Shown in pieces: positions 1 to 7,566 of a DNA stretch of 10,523 nt. This stretch comes from Sulfurimonas sp. (GTDB lineage Bacteria; Campylobacterota; Campylobacteria; Campylobacterales; Sulfurimonadaceae). Position 1 is the first letter of the stretch; every line of letters starts with the position of its first letter. The position numbers were made by a program, and so were the translations under genes. The notes under the pieces were generated by a model. The model was not told the origin of the DNA, ran no database searches, and saw only the letters and a program-made list of their open reading frames with translations. The DNA lies in NCBI GenBank assembly GCA_027063215.1, contig JAMOSE010000117.1, positions 1 to 10,523 of the forward strand, written 5' to 3'.

Positions 1-1196
1 ACGCCATCTACACGAAGAACTTTAGTATTTCCTACCATTAACTCGATCGTCATAAATATTCTTTTAAATACAGACTCTTGACGGTATTCTAAATTATGTT
101 TTTTACAGATATCTTTTACAATAGGCTGCATTTTTTGGTAAAAAGAGTGCGGCATATTTGGAAAGAGGTGATGCTCTACCTGATAGTTTAAAAAACCGTG
201 TAAGAAGTCAATGAAATCAGTTCCTGTATTATAGTTTACACTCCCCATAATTTGGCGAAGATAGTATTCACCTTGCGATTTATGCGGTGTTGAAAACTGG
301 TAAATGTCTTCTGCTGAGTGATTTGGAACGATAACCAAAAATGAGTGTAGATTTGCAAAGAACTCAGCAAGAACTAAAAATCCAAAAGCAGTCCCTACTG
401 CACTCCATCCCCATGGTAAAAAGAGAAGCGGTAAAAATACAAACTGAAAAAGTCCATATGGAAGAAGATAATCTTTCCAAAGTTCACGACCTTTTTTTGT
501 AAAGGGAGACCATTCATAGCTTTGATTTCTGACATCATTCATATTTTTGTTGTCTTTGTTTTCTAAAATTCTCTGCGTATTTGGTGCATAATAAGCCAGC
601 TTCCAAAAACCTGCAAAAAGATAGACAACAGCATATTTCATCCACATAGGGATTTTTGCCTCATGGAGCCACTCAAGATTTTTCTCAACATTGTCAGGAT
701 CATCAAGTTCACCTAAATGATAATGGTGCATAATGTTATGCTCATATGCCCAAGCATCAGGTTTAATCCAGTCCAACCAGTCAATATATCGTCTCCAACC
801 CTTTGCAAAACCTGCTTTTGTATAACGGTATGGAATACCCTCTACCTTATCATAAGCACCATGCAAAATCGGGTGTGTTACATTTGCCCATCGTGTTACA
901 TTACCCACACCAACCAAAAAGGCTCCTATAATTCCAAAAAGCCAAAAGTCAAGTGTTGACATTCCTGAATCATATGTGTTCATAATAGTAACTGCTGCTA
1001 TTAAAATAAAACCGCTGATAGTAGCAAATCTTCCCCATTTTTCAAGTTTAAGAAGATGTTGAAAATCTTCTTCTCCAACTTCAATGGTTTTTTTGATTGC
1101 ATCTATATCATGTTGCAGTTGCTCTTTATCTACCTCTTCATAAGGCGTGTATTGCGCTGTTTTTTGCGCTTTATTGTTCGTATCTGTAGTTGACAA
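1..1196 (-). CDS. Membrane fatty acid desaturase, partial (C-terminal end missing)
   Basis: Integral-membrane di-iron enzyme expected to put a double bond into acyl chains of membrane lipids (fatty acid desaturase family, PF00487). Reading 398 codons on the minus strand shows the three histidine boxes of the family: HPILH (about residues 108-112), HNIMHH (153-158) and QVEHH (339-343). Hydrophobic stretches lie before the first box and between the second and third. The QVEHH form is typical of acyl-lipid/front-end-like desaturases, but no cytochrome b5 domain is visible. The gene leaves the window at base 1, so the C-terminus is unseen. The start is TTG at 1196: AGGAG sits 7 bases upstream and an in-frame TAG lies two codons before it, so no longer start is possible. 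The regiospecificity and the acyl donor cannot be told from sequence. It is transcribed divergently from ilvE. Confidence 0.9.
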   Translation of the reverse strand, partial: MSTTDTNNKAQKTAQYTPYEEVDKEQLQHDIDAIKKTIEVGEEDFQHLLKLEKWGRFATISGFILIAAVTIMNTYDSGMSTLDFWLFGIIGAFLVGVGNVTRWANVTHPILHGAYDKVEGIPYRYTKAGFAKGWRRYIDWLDWIKPDAWAYEHNIMHHYHLGELDDPDNVEKNLEWLHEAKIPMWMKYAVVYLFAGFWKLAYYAPNTQRILENKDNKNMNDVRNQSYEWSPFTKKGRELWKDYLLPYGLFQFVFLPLLFLPWGWSAVGTAFGFLVLAEFFANLHSFLVIVPNHSAEDIYQFSTPHKSQGEYYLRQIMGSVNYNTGTDFIDFLHGFLNYQVEHHLFPNMPHSFYQKMQPIVKDICKKHNLEYRQESVFKRIFMTIELMVGNTKVLRVDG

Positions 1197-1224
1197 TGAC
1201 TAACTCCTAAATTTGATAATGAGT

Positions 1225-1230
1225 ATTATA
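1225..1230 (-). promoter_or_regulatory. Candidate -10 box of the desaturase gene
   Basis: TATAAT on the minus strand inside an AT-rich run, about 29 bases before the TTG start of the desaturase. No clear -35 hexamer is present, which is normal for vegetative promoters in Campylobacterota. The region is so AT-rich that other TATA-like boxes also occur, so the exact start of transcription is uncertain. Confidence 0.4.
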
Positions 1231-1318
1231 TATAAAAAATATTTAAGTTAAGTATAATCTTAGTATATATAGGTACTTCGTGTAAATCTCTTTTATCAAA
1301 TGTAAATATCATTTTGGA

Positions 1319-1324
1319 TAAAAT
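1319..1324 (+). promoter_or_regulatory. Candidate -10 box of the ilvE operon
   Basis: TAAAAT placed 29 bases before the ilvE ATG, which would give a leader of about 23 bases holding the GGAG ribosome site at 1344-1347. Alternatives on the same strand are TATAAT at 1253-1258 (long leader) and TATAAT at 1334-1339 (too close to the ribosome site to leave it in the transcript). I prefer 1319 by spacing only. Confidence 0.35.
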
Positions 1325-1353
1325 AGCAACAATTATAATAACTGGAGATTTTA

Positions 1354-2289
1354 ATGGATGCAGCCAAATATATTTGGATGAACGGTAAATTTGTAGCGTG
1401 GGATGATGCAAAAGTACATGTGCTTACACATACTATTCACTATGGTAATGGTGTTATTGAGGGAACAAAAGCTTATAAAACAGAAAAAGGGTATGCAATC
1501 TTTCGTCTGAATGATCATACAAAAAGATTAAAAGAGTCAGCAAAAATGACGCTTATTGATATTCCTTACAGTGTTGCAGAGTTGAATTTAGCACAGATTG
1601 AGCTTGTGCGTAAAAATGAATTTACAGGTGATAATGTCTATCTTCGTCCTTTTTCTTTTTTAGGTTATGGTGTTATGGGTCTGTATCATAAAGATGCTCC
1701 TGTAGAGACGGCTGTTGCTGCGTGGGAGTGGGGTGCTTACCTTGGTGAAGAGGGTATGCGTAAAGGAATTAGACTTAAAATTGTCTCTATGACACGTCCT
1801 GCAAATACTTCAAATATGGGTAAAGCAAAAGCAACAGCAAACTACTTAAACTCTCAAATGGCAAAATATGAAGCGATTGATTGTGGTTATGATGAAGCAC
1901 TTTTGCTTGATGATCAGGGGTATGTTGCAGAGGCTAGCGGTGCATCATTTTTTATGATCAAAGATGGAGAAATTATTACACCGCCAAATGATAATGCACT
2001 TGCTTCTATTACACAAAAAACTGTTATTGAAATGGCAGAAGATATGGGTTATACTGTAACACGCAGACGTATTACACGTGAAGAAGTTTATGTTGCAGAT
2101 GAAGCGTTTTTAACAGGAACGGCAGCTGAAATAACTCCGATCGCTCTTGTGGATGCAAGGGAGATTGGTTGTGGCTCACGCGGTGCGATCACTGCTATAA
2201 TTCAGAGCGCATATTTTGACATCGTATTTGGCAGAAATAAAAAATATGAACACTATCTTACCTATGTTGATAATGTAGATAGAAATTAA
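1354..2289 (+). CDS. ilvE: Branched-chain amino acid aminotransferase
   Basis: Cytoplasmic PLP enzyme that interconverts 2-oxo acids and leucine, isoleucine or valine, with glutamate/2-oxoglutarate as amino partner. The 311-residue product fits the class IV aminotransferase family (usual length about 305). The PLP-binding lysine is K159 in the segment KATANYLNS, which lines up with KAGGNYLSS of E. coli IlvE. The phosphate/cofactor segment EASGASFF (193-200) matches the family's EGAGENLF-type motif, and the N-terminal GNGVIEGTKAY (31-41) is also typical. The ATG is preceded by GGAG at 6 bases. It leads a run of five plus-strand genes; the SPFH gene begins 11 bases after its stop. D-amino acid aminotransferase and aminodeoxychorismate lyase share the fold, but the overall sequence reads as IlvE. 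Confidence 0.95.
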   Translation: MDAAKYIWMNGKFVAWDDAKVHVLTHTIHYGNGVIEGTKAYKTEKGYAIFRLNDHTKRLKESAKMTLIDIPYSVAELNLAQIELVRKNEFTGDNVYLRPFSFLGYGVMGLYHKDAPVETAVAAWEWGAYLGEEGMRKGIRLKIVSMTRPANTSNMGKAKATANYLNSQMAKYEAIDCGYDEALLLDDQGYVAEASGASFFMIKDGEIITPPNDNALASITQKTVIEMAEDMGYTVTRRRITREEVYVADEAFLTGTAAEITPIALVDAREIGCGSRGAITAIIQSAYFDIVFGRNKKYEHYLTYVDNVDRN

Positions 2290-2300
2290 AAAGGATACAA

Positions 2301-3410
2301 TTGAAAGAAAATATACTTATGGCTTCAGATATGAATGACTATTTTAACAAAAAAAAGAGTGAGGATGGGTTTAAGAAAAACTCTTCAAACTCAGGTGGTA
2401 ACGGTGGCGGACCAAAAGGTCCACAGATGCCAGATCTGAATTTTAATTTTGGTGGGGGTAAAGCTGCTTTAATGTACTTTATTATCGCGGCTGTACTTGT
2501 TTTGGTACTTGCCAAACCTTTTACAATCATCCAAGAGGGTGAGCGCGGAATTTTAAGTACAAATGGTAAGTACAGCGATCAGGCACTGCTTCCTGGATTG
2601 CACTTTATTATTCCTGTGATCCAAAAAGTCTATATTGTAGACACAAAAGTACGTATTATCAATTATGCTTCACGTATAGAGACAAACTCTCATGCCTCAG
2701 GAATTATTACAAAGCCGGCGATCACAGTCCTTGATAAGCGTGGACTTCCAGTCTCTATTGAGCTAACAGTTCAGTATAGACTTAATGCACAGTTTGCAGC
2801 ACAGACAATTTCAAACTGGGGATTTAGCTGGGAAGACAAGATTATTAACCCGGTTGTTCGTGATGTTGTTCGTAATGTAGTTGGTAAATATGATGCAGAA
2901 TCAATTCCAGTAGAGCGTAATACAATTGCAGCAGCTATTGAGATGGGGATTAGTGATAATATAAAAAGTCTGAAAAACTCTCCTGCAATTTTACAATCAA
3001 TTCAACTGCGTGATATCATTTTACCGGAGAAGGTAAAAGATCAGATCGAGCGTGTTCAACTTGCAAAACAAGAGGTACAGCGTGCAGAACAAGAGGTGCA
3101 ACGTGCAAAACAAGAGGCTCTTAAACGTGCTGCAGAGGCTCGTGGTATAGCTGAAAAAGCAAGAATTGAAGCACAGGGTAAAGCAGATGCAATTACTATT
3201 GAAGCAAAAGCAAATGCAGCGGCAAATATTGCGATCGCAAAATCATTAACGCCGAAATTGCTTCAGTTAGAACAGATGAAAGTTCAGAGTAAATTTAATG
3301 ATGCACTTCGTGAGAACAAAGATGCTAAGATTTTCTTAACTCCTGGCGGATCGACTCCAAATATTTGGGTTGATATGAAAAATGCAAAACAAAGAACAAC
3401 GGCTCAATAG
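2301..3410 (+). CDS. SPFH/prohibitin (HflC-like) membrane protein
   Basis: Membrane-anchored SPFH-domain protein. Relatives (prohibitins, HflK/HflC, stomatins) form ring or cage assemblies that modulate membrane proteases such as FtsH or organise membrane microdomains; the role here is inferred from the family. The order is a polar, Gly/Asn-rich N-terminus (to about 52), one membrane segment (about 54-72), the SPFH domain (about 73-245) starting IQEGERGILSTNGKY, then a long Ala/Glu/Lys/Arg-rich coiled coil (about 247-315) with repeats of the type Q-E-V-Q-R-A, and a short tail. Start choice: TTG at 2301 has AAGGA 5 bases upstream and gives 369 residues; ATG at 2319 (MASDMNDYF) lacks a good ribosome site but gives a more natural N-terminus, so the first six residues are doubtful. 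It sits between ilvE and hisIE; its stop TAG abuts the hisIE start. Confidence 0.88.
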   Translation: MKENILMASDMNDYFNKKKSEDGFKKNSSNSGGNGGGPKGPQMPDLNFNFGGGKAALMYFIIAAVLVLVLAKPFTIIQEGERGILSTNGKYSDQALLPGLHFIIPVIQKVYIVDTKVRIINYASRIETNSHASGIITKPAITVLDKRGLPVSIELTVQYRLNAQFAAQTISNWGFSWEDKIINPVVRDVVRNVVGKYDAESIPVERNTIAAAIEMGISDNIKSLKNSPAILQSIQLRDIILPEKVKDQIERVQLAKQEVQRAEQEVQRAKQEALKRAAEARGIAEKARIEAQGKADAITIEAKANAAANIAIAKSLTPKLLQLEQMKVQSKFNDALRENKDAKIFLTPGGSTPNIWVDMKNAKQRTTAQ

Positions 3411-3412
3411 TG

Positions 3413-4093
3413 ATGGAAGAGATACTAAATAGAGTTGATTGGCAGAAGTCTGAGCTTCTTCCGGTCATCGTTCAAGATATACAAACCAATGAAGTGCTGA
3501 TGATGGCATATATGAATCGTGAAGCGCTTGAACTTTCACTCAAAACAAAAATAGCACACTACTTTTCACGCTCTAAACAGCGTATTTGGAAAAAAGGTGA
3601 GAGTAGCGGACATACACAAGAGATAGAAAGTTTTTTTATAGATTGTGACAATGATACACTGCTTATAAAAGTAAAACAAAACGGTGTAGCTTGCCATACG
3701 GGACGAAGATCATGCTTTTTTACAGAGCTTGAGAGTGGCGAGTCTCAGATTGATATTGCCGTAGATACGCAGGCGGCTTATGGTGTAATAGATACACTTT
3801 ACCATACAATTCAAGAGCGCAAAAATGCAGATCCAAAAACATCATGGACAGCAAAACTTCTTTCAAAAGGTGAAAATACCATCCTTAAAAAAGTTGTAGA
3901 AGAGGCTGGTGAGTACTGTTTCGCACATAAAGATGATGATGAAGGTGAAATGATCTATGAAGCAGCAGATCTTACTTATCATATGCTTGTGGCTCTTGCT
4001 TCAAAAAACATCTCTCCGGATCGTGTAAAACAGGAGCTTGCTCGTCGTTTTAATATGAGTGGTATAGCCGAGAAAAATTCAAGAGAAGATTAA
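3413..4093 (+). CDS. hisIE: Bifunctional phosphoribosyl-AMP cyclohydrolase / phosphoribosyl-ATP pyrophosphatase
   Basis: Fused enzyme for the second and third steps of histidine synthesis: the HisE part cleaves phosphoribosyl-ATP to phosphoribosyl-AMP and pyrophosphate, and the HisI part opens the adenine ring to give ProFAR. The HisI domain covers about residues 1-115, with the metal-site residues D77, C78, D79 and D81 and the zinc-type cysteines C94 and C101 in ACHTGRRSC. The HisE domain covers about 125-215, with the acidic KKVVEEAGE helix (159-167) and EAADLTYH (183-190). Both active sites look intact in the 226 residues. ATG 3413 is chosen; a GTG at 3410 overlaps the SPFH stop codon (TAGTG) and is an alternative. 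No strong ribosome site is seen, so translation may be coupled to the gene before it. The next ATG follows its TAA directly. Confidence 0.94.
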   Translation: MEEILNRVDWQKSELLPVIVQDIQTNEVLMMAYMNREALELSLKTKIAHYFSRSKQRIWKKGESSGHTQEIESFFIDCDNDTLLIKVKQNGVACHTGRRSCFFTELESGESQIDIAVDTQAAYGVIDTLYHTIQERKNADPKTSWTAKLLSKGENTILKKVVEEAGEYCFAHKDDDEGEMIYEAADLTYHMLVALASKNISPDRVKQELARRFNMSGIAEKNSRED

Positions 4094-4615
4094 ATGGAGC
4101 ATCTCAAGTTACAGCTTAAAGAGTTTATAGAGGGATTAATTCTTTATGATTATATTCTTTTTGGAGCTGTACTTGTTCTTTTTGTCCTGCTTATCGTTTT
4201 AGCAATTTTACTTCGACGGAGGCTTGGTCTTGCCATCTTTTTGGTTCTCCTTGCCTTTGCTACATTTTTTCTTGGTCCTACCCTTGGCTATATTGAGATG
4301 CATAAATTTCTTTTTAAAAATCAAACCGAACTTATCTCTCAAAAAAAACTACATTTTACACAAGCTGTTATTGTCAAAGGTAAACTGACAAATCTCTCCA
4401 AGTTAGACTTTAAGCTATGTAAAATAACGGCAGAACTCTATAGGGTAACTCCCAATAAGTATAAAAATTATATATATAAACTAAAGCCTTTTCAAAAGAT
4501 GTCGATAATTGAAGAAGATATAAAGAAAGGGCAAAGTCGAAACTTTAAAATAATTGTTGAACCTTTTACCTATAAAAAAGATTATAATATTTCATTGGAA
4601 GCGAGTTGTAAATGA
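4094..4615 (+). CDS. DUF2393 membrane protein, first copy
   Basis: Small inner-membrane protein of unknown function, 173 residues. Two membrane segments (about 19-40 and 45-62), separated by an Arg-rich turn (RRR at 41-43), are followed by a C-terminal part of about 110 residues that by the positive-inside rule should lie outside the cytoplasm and looks beta-rich (VIVKGKLTNLSKLDFKLCKI). This architecture and the VKGKLTN element agree with the DUF2393 family, known chiefly from Campylobacter, Helicobacter and relatives. The start ATG touches the hisIE stop, with a purine-rich AAGAGAAGA upstream. The second copy overlaps its stop by ATGA, so the two are probably made together and may form a complex. 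The extra domain resembles a small immunoglobulin-like or FxLYD-type fold only in general character; this is inference. Confidence 0.75.
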   Translation: MEHLKLQLKEFIEGLILYDYILFGAVLVLFVLLIVLAILLRRRLGLAIFLVLLAFATFFLGPTLGYIEMHKFLFKNQTELISQKKLHFTQAVIVKGKLTNLSKLDFKLCKITAELYRVTPNKYKNYIYKLKPFQKMSIIEEDIKKGQSRNFKIIVEPFTYKKDYNISLEASCK

Positions 4616-5157
4616 CAGCATTAAATATTTGGCACTATCTGGTTTTTGGAGTGATCTTAATTCTCTTCATAGGTGGAGTTGTTGCATCTTTAAAACAAGA
4701 AAGCACAAAGATGCGTTTTTCTATGCTATTTTCAGTAACATTGATTAGTCTGTTTTTAGCAATTTTTTCTGTTTTTGTCGTGGATAAATATACAAAAAAA
4801 GTAGAATTATATAAAGTAAAGAACAAACGCCTTTTAAGTATTGAGAAAATTATCTATACCGGTTTTGTAAAAAATACAGGAAAATACCCAATAGGGAAAG
4901 TGACTTTTAGTATTAAACTTGTCAACAAAGGGCATGCTACAGGAAATGTAAAAGGGGGTAATTTTTACAAGCCGAGTGGCTTTCTCTCTTTTTTCTCAGA
5001 GGGCTTAAATATGAATAGTAAACCACAAACAGTTGAAAAAGAGTTTATTATTGCAAAGAATTTAAAACCAGGGCAGGCAAAAGCTTTTCGTGTCTATTTT
5101 AGATATCCACCATATTTTACTTCTACAGCTCAGTTTTTAAAAGTGTGGGGTCACTAA
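4612..5157 (+). CDS. DUF2393 membrane protein, second copy
   Basis: Paralogue of the preceding gene: 181 residues, two membrane segments (about 8-26 and 37-57) with a charged linker (KQESTKMR), then a soluble C-terminal domain. It shares with copy one the pattern of a short strand such as YTGFVKNTGKYPIGKVTF (85-102) just beyond the second membrane segment, and a late GQ-containing strand (LKPGQAKAFRVYF compared with KKGQSRNFKIIV in copy one). The start ATG overlaps the previous stop (ATGA), which indicates translational coupling. Its TAA shares four bases (CTAA) with the stop of the convergent radical SAM gene, and the operon terminator hairpin begins inside its last codons. Function unknown; I infer only that the pair acts together at the membrane, perhaps with the SPFH protein two genes upstream. 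Confidence 0.72.
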   Translation: MTALNIWHYLVFGVILILFIGGVVASLKQESTKMRFSMLFSVTLISLFLAIFSVFVVDKYTKKVELYKVKNKRLLSIEKIIYTGFVKNTGKYPIGKVTFSIKLVNKGHATGNVKGGNFYKPSGFLSFFSEGLNMNSKPQTVEKEFIIAKNLKPGQAKAFRVYFRYPPYFTSTAQFLKVWGH

Positions 5158-5177
5158 TATTTTAATCCCATTTTTTT
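5145..5177 (+). terminator. Intrinsic terminator of the ilvE operon
   Basis: GTGGGGT (5145-5151) pairs with ATCCCAT (5165-5171) in a 7-bp stem with two G-U pairs and a 13-base loop, followed by seven T (5171-5177). The hairpin starts within the last codons of the second DUF2393 gene, and its right arm and T run lie within the 3' end of the opposing radical SAM gene. On the minus strand only the TGGG/CCCA core holds and just four T follow, so termination in that direction should be weaker. Confidence 0.6.
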
Positions 5178-6113
5178 CAGTGCTTGATTAATGTGCTTTA
5201 TCTGCTTGTTTTTATCTCTGCACCACTGCGGTGCCAAGAGTGAATCGTCATCTATTCCTGCTGTTACACGTTGTACACTTACATTGTCTGGTTTCATAAG
5301 TATAGATTTTACCAAAGTATCAAGATAGAGATCTTCACTGATTGGTTGAAATTCACCTCTGTTATACTCATTCGCAAGTGCTGTTCGTTTTACTACATAA
5401 AGAGGATGATACTTTACAGAGTCTAGACCCCATTTATAAGCTTCTTTTGAAGTCTCAAGCATCATCTCCTGCGTTTCACCCGGAAGACCAAAAATTAGGT
5501 GTCCACAGACGTTAAGACCGGCTTCTTTAGATTTGATGATCCACTCTTTTACATTTGCACTGCTGTGACCTCGGTTTATTTTATTGAGTGTTTCATCATA
5601 GACAGACTGGATCCCAAACTCAATCCAGATCTCTTTTGTTTTTGCAAGTTCACTAAGGTAAGCGAGTGTCTCTTCTGTGATTGAGTCACTTCGAGTACCA
5701 ATGCTCAGGCCTACAACATTATCAAAGGAGAGCGCTTTGTCATAGAGTGCTTTGAGTGTTTCAAAAGGTGCATAAGTATTTGTAAATGATTGAAAATAGA
5801 CTAGAAATTTTTCTGCTCCATATGCCTCTTTTTGATGTTTGGAGATAGTACTAAATTGCTGTTGAAGCTGTAAAAGCTGTTTTTCTAAAAATGGATTCTC
5901 TTTTGAATCAAGATTGAGATGAAAACCTTTGAGCTCCTGTACTTCATCTGTTGAGGCTGAAAAGGAGTCATTTTCACAAAAGGTACAACCCCCTTTTGCT
6001 ACTGTTCCATCTATATTTGGACAGGTGAAACCTGAAATATTGATACCTACTTTATAAACTTTTGTACCAAATTTCTCACGCAGATAAGTGCCGTACGTAT
6101 ATATCTGTTTCAT
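5154..6113 (-). CDS. TIGR01212 (YhcC-like) radical SAM protein
   Basis: Radical S-adenosylmethionine enzyme whose substrate I cannot name. The 319-residue product carries the cluster cysteines C31, C43 and C46 in the unusual spacing C-x11-C-x2-C (CPNIDG to GGCTFC), which marks the TIGR01212/YhcC family rather than the common CxxxCxxC. Other family elements are SFTNTYAP (109-116), SIGTRSD (137-143), WIEFGIQS (153-160), HLIFGLPGET (205-214) and KYHPLYVVKRT (234-244), then a C-terminal domain of the radical SAM_C type. Length and motifs are complete. Its ATG overlaps the purF stop by one base (TAATG), so it is probably translated from the purF message by reinitiation. The 3' end overlaps the convergent DUF2393 gene by four bases. 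The YhcC family is not well characterised biochemically. Confidence 0.88.
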   Translation of the reverse strand: MKQIYTYGTYLREKFGTKVYKVGINISGFTCPNIDGTVAKGGCTFCENDSFSASTDEVQELKGFHLNLDSKENPFLEKQLLQLQQQFSTISKHQKEAYGAEKFLVYFQSFTNTYAPFETLKALYDKALSFDNVVGLSIGTRSDSITEETLAYLSELAKTKEIWIEFGIQSVYDETLNKINRGHSSANVKEWIIKSKEAGLNVCGHLIFGLPGETQEMMLETSKEAYKWGLDSVKYHPLYVVKRTALANEYNRGEFQPISEDLYLDTLVKSILMKPDNVSVQRVTAGIDDDSLLAPQWCRDKNKQIKHINQALKKMGLKY

Positions 6114-7474
6114 TAAACGATATACTTACCTGTAAAACATGCTGTACAGTATTTTTCTTCATCAACAGTAGAGTTTACACTTCTAAGAAGTGAAACTTCA
6201 TCAAGATATGCCAGAGAGTCTGCTTCTATGAAATCACAAATCTCTTGGGTACTCATATTCGCAGCTATGAGTTTATCTTTATCTGGCGTATCAACACCAT
6301 AGTAACACGGATCTGTTGTCGGTGGTGAAGAGATTCTCATATGAACCTCTTTTGCACCTGCCTCTTTTAGCATTCTAATAATTCGCTTTGAAGTAGTACC
6401 GCGAACGATAGAGTCATCAACAACAATAACTCGCTTGCCTTTAATGATATCTGTCATAGGCGAGAGCTTCATCTTCACTTTAAGATCGCGCATCTCTTGT
6501 GTTGGCTCGATAAAAGTACGACCAATGTAGTGATTACGCATAATCCCCATCTCATAAGGAATACCACTCTCTTGTGCATAACCAATTGCTGAAGGCACTC
6601 CGCCATCTGGAACAGGAATAACAAGATCTGCTTCAACAGGCTCTATTTTTGCCAACTCTTTACCCATATTTTTACGTGTTTCATAGACTGACTGACCAAA
6701 TACAGATGAATCGGGACGTGCAAAGTAAACATACTCAAAGATACAGTGTTTTGGAGTACTCTGAAATACTTTTATACTTTTTGGATCACGTCCTTCTTTG
6801 AAAATAAGGAGTTCCCCCGGTTCAATATCACGGATAAAGGTTGCACCAACTAGATCGAATGCACAAGTTTCACTTGCTACAATATAGCCACCATTTGGAA
6901 GCCGACCAAGACTTAAAGGGCGAAAACCAAATCTGTCACGCATTGCAAACATTTTTGTTCTACTTAAAAAGATAAGTGAAAATGCACCTTCTATTTTTCT
7001 AACAGCATCTAAAATACGAGGTGTTAGTTTATCTTCTTCACTTTTTGCAATAAGATGAATAAGATTTTCTGTATCCATAAATGTCTGAAATATTGCACCT
7101 TTTTTAATTAAAGCATTTCGTACTTCTTCTGCATTTGTAAGGTTCCCATTGTGAACAATTGCCATTTCTCCGAGATCATAGCGTGCAAAAACAGGTTGCG
7201 CATCTAAAATTGAGTCATCACCAGCAGTTGAGTAGCGTGTATGTCCAATCGCTGCAGAGCCTTTGAGTGTTGTAAGGTTTTCCTCATTAAAAACTTTCAT
7301 AACAAGACCACGATCTTTAATCGTGTGAACTTTGTGACCGTCTGCAGAACTGATTCCAGCAGCTTCCTGTCCACGGTGTTGGAGAGCATGTAGTGAAAAG
7401 TAAGCCAGTTTAGATGCCTTTTCATGCCCAAATATTCCTACAACTGCACATTTCTCATTCATATTTTCGCGCAA
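6113..7474 (-). CDS. purF: Amidophosphoribosyltransferase (glutamine PRPP amidotransferase)
   Basis: First committed enzyme of purine synthesis: PRPP plus glutamine gives 5-phosphoribosylamine, glutamate and pyrophosphate. The N-terminal part is an Ntn-type glutaminase with catalytic Cys at residue 9 (CAVVGIFGHE), GHTRYST (77-83) and HNGNLTN (108-114). The C-terminal part is a type I phosphoribosyltransferase with the PRPP loop VIVVDDSIVRGTT (349-361). Cysteines C244, C390, C443 and C446 line up with the four 4Fe-4S ligands of Bacillus subtilis PurF, so an iron-sulfur, propeptide-processed form is expected. Start: TTG at 7474 has AAGGA 6 bases upstream, whereas ATG at 7462 is 18 bases from that site; TTG gives an eight-residue propeptide before Cys9. 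The radical SAM gene follows with a one-base overlap. Confidence 0.95.
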   Translation of the reverse strand: MRENMNEKCAVVGIFGHEKASKLAYFSLHALQHRGQEAAGISSADGHKVHTIKDRGLVMKVFNEENLTTLKGSAAIGHTRYSTAGDDSILDAQPVFARYDLGEMAIVHNGNLTNAEEVRNALIKKGAIFQTFMDTENLIHLIAKSEEDKLTPRILDAVRKIEGAFSLIFLSRTKMFAMRDRFGFRPLSLGRLPNGGYIVASETCAFDLVGATFIRDIEPGELLIFKEGRDPKSIKVFQSTPKHCIFEYVYFARPDSSVFGQSVYETRKNMGKELAKIEPVEADLVIPVPDGGVPSAIGYAQESGIPYEMGIMRNHYIGRTFIEPTQEMRDLKVKMKLSPMTDIIKGKRVIVVDDSIVRGTTSKRIIRMLKEAGAKEVHMRISSPPTTDPCYYGVDTPDKDKLIAANMSTQEICDFIEADSLAYLDEVSLLRSVNSTVDEEKYCTACFTGKYIV

Positions 7475-7512
7475 AATAAATCCTTAGCAAATAGTTCTTA
7501 AATATTAGTGCA

Positions 7513-7518
7513 ATTATA
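7513..7518 (-). promoter_or_regulatory. Candidate -10 box of purF
   Basis: TATAAT on the minus strand with a TTGCAT hexamer 15 bases upstream, a little closer than the ideal 17. It would start transcription near 7506 and leave a leader of about 30 bases including the AAGGA site at 7485-7481. No purine riboswitch fits in so short a leader. It lies back to back with the promoter of the J-domain gene. Confidence 0.5.
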
Positions 7519-7550
7519 CTCAAAATATCTTAAATGCAATTTTTTGAAAG

Positions 7551-7566
7551 TGGAACTGATTTTGCT
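7551..7566 (+). promoter_or_regulatory. Candidate sigma54 (RpoN) promoter of the J-domain gene
   Basis: TGGAACTGATTTTGCT has the invariant GG (7552-7553), exactly ten bases, then GC (7564-7565). It matches the general sigma54 consensus TGGCACG-N4-TTGCW at all but two positions, and it has the GGAAC and TTGCTT forms that I recall from flagellar sigma54 promoters of Campylobacter and Helicobacter. Transcription would begin near 7577 and leave about 24 bases before the ATG at 7601, room for the AGGAAGGG ribosome site. A sigma70-type TATACT at 7515-7520 on the same strand is an alternative. No enhancer-binding site was identified. Confidence 0.55.

Noticed and set aside
717..959. Plus-strand open frame of 80 codons
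   Set aside because: It lies entirely antisense to the desaturase histidine-box region, is Cys-rich with no domain, and has no ribosome site.
4554..4748. Plus-strand open frame of 64 codons across the DUF2393 junction
   Set aside because: Out of frame with both DUF2393 genes, which overlap properly by ATGA; no support of its own.
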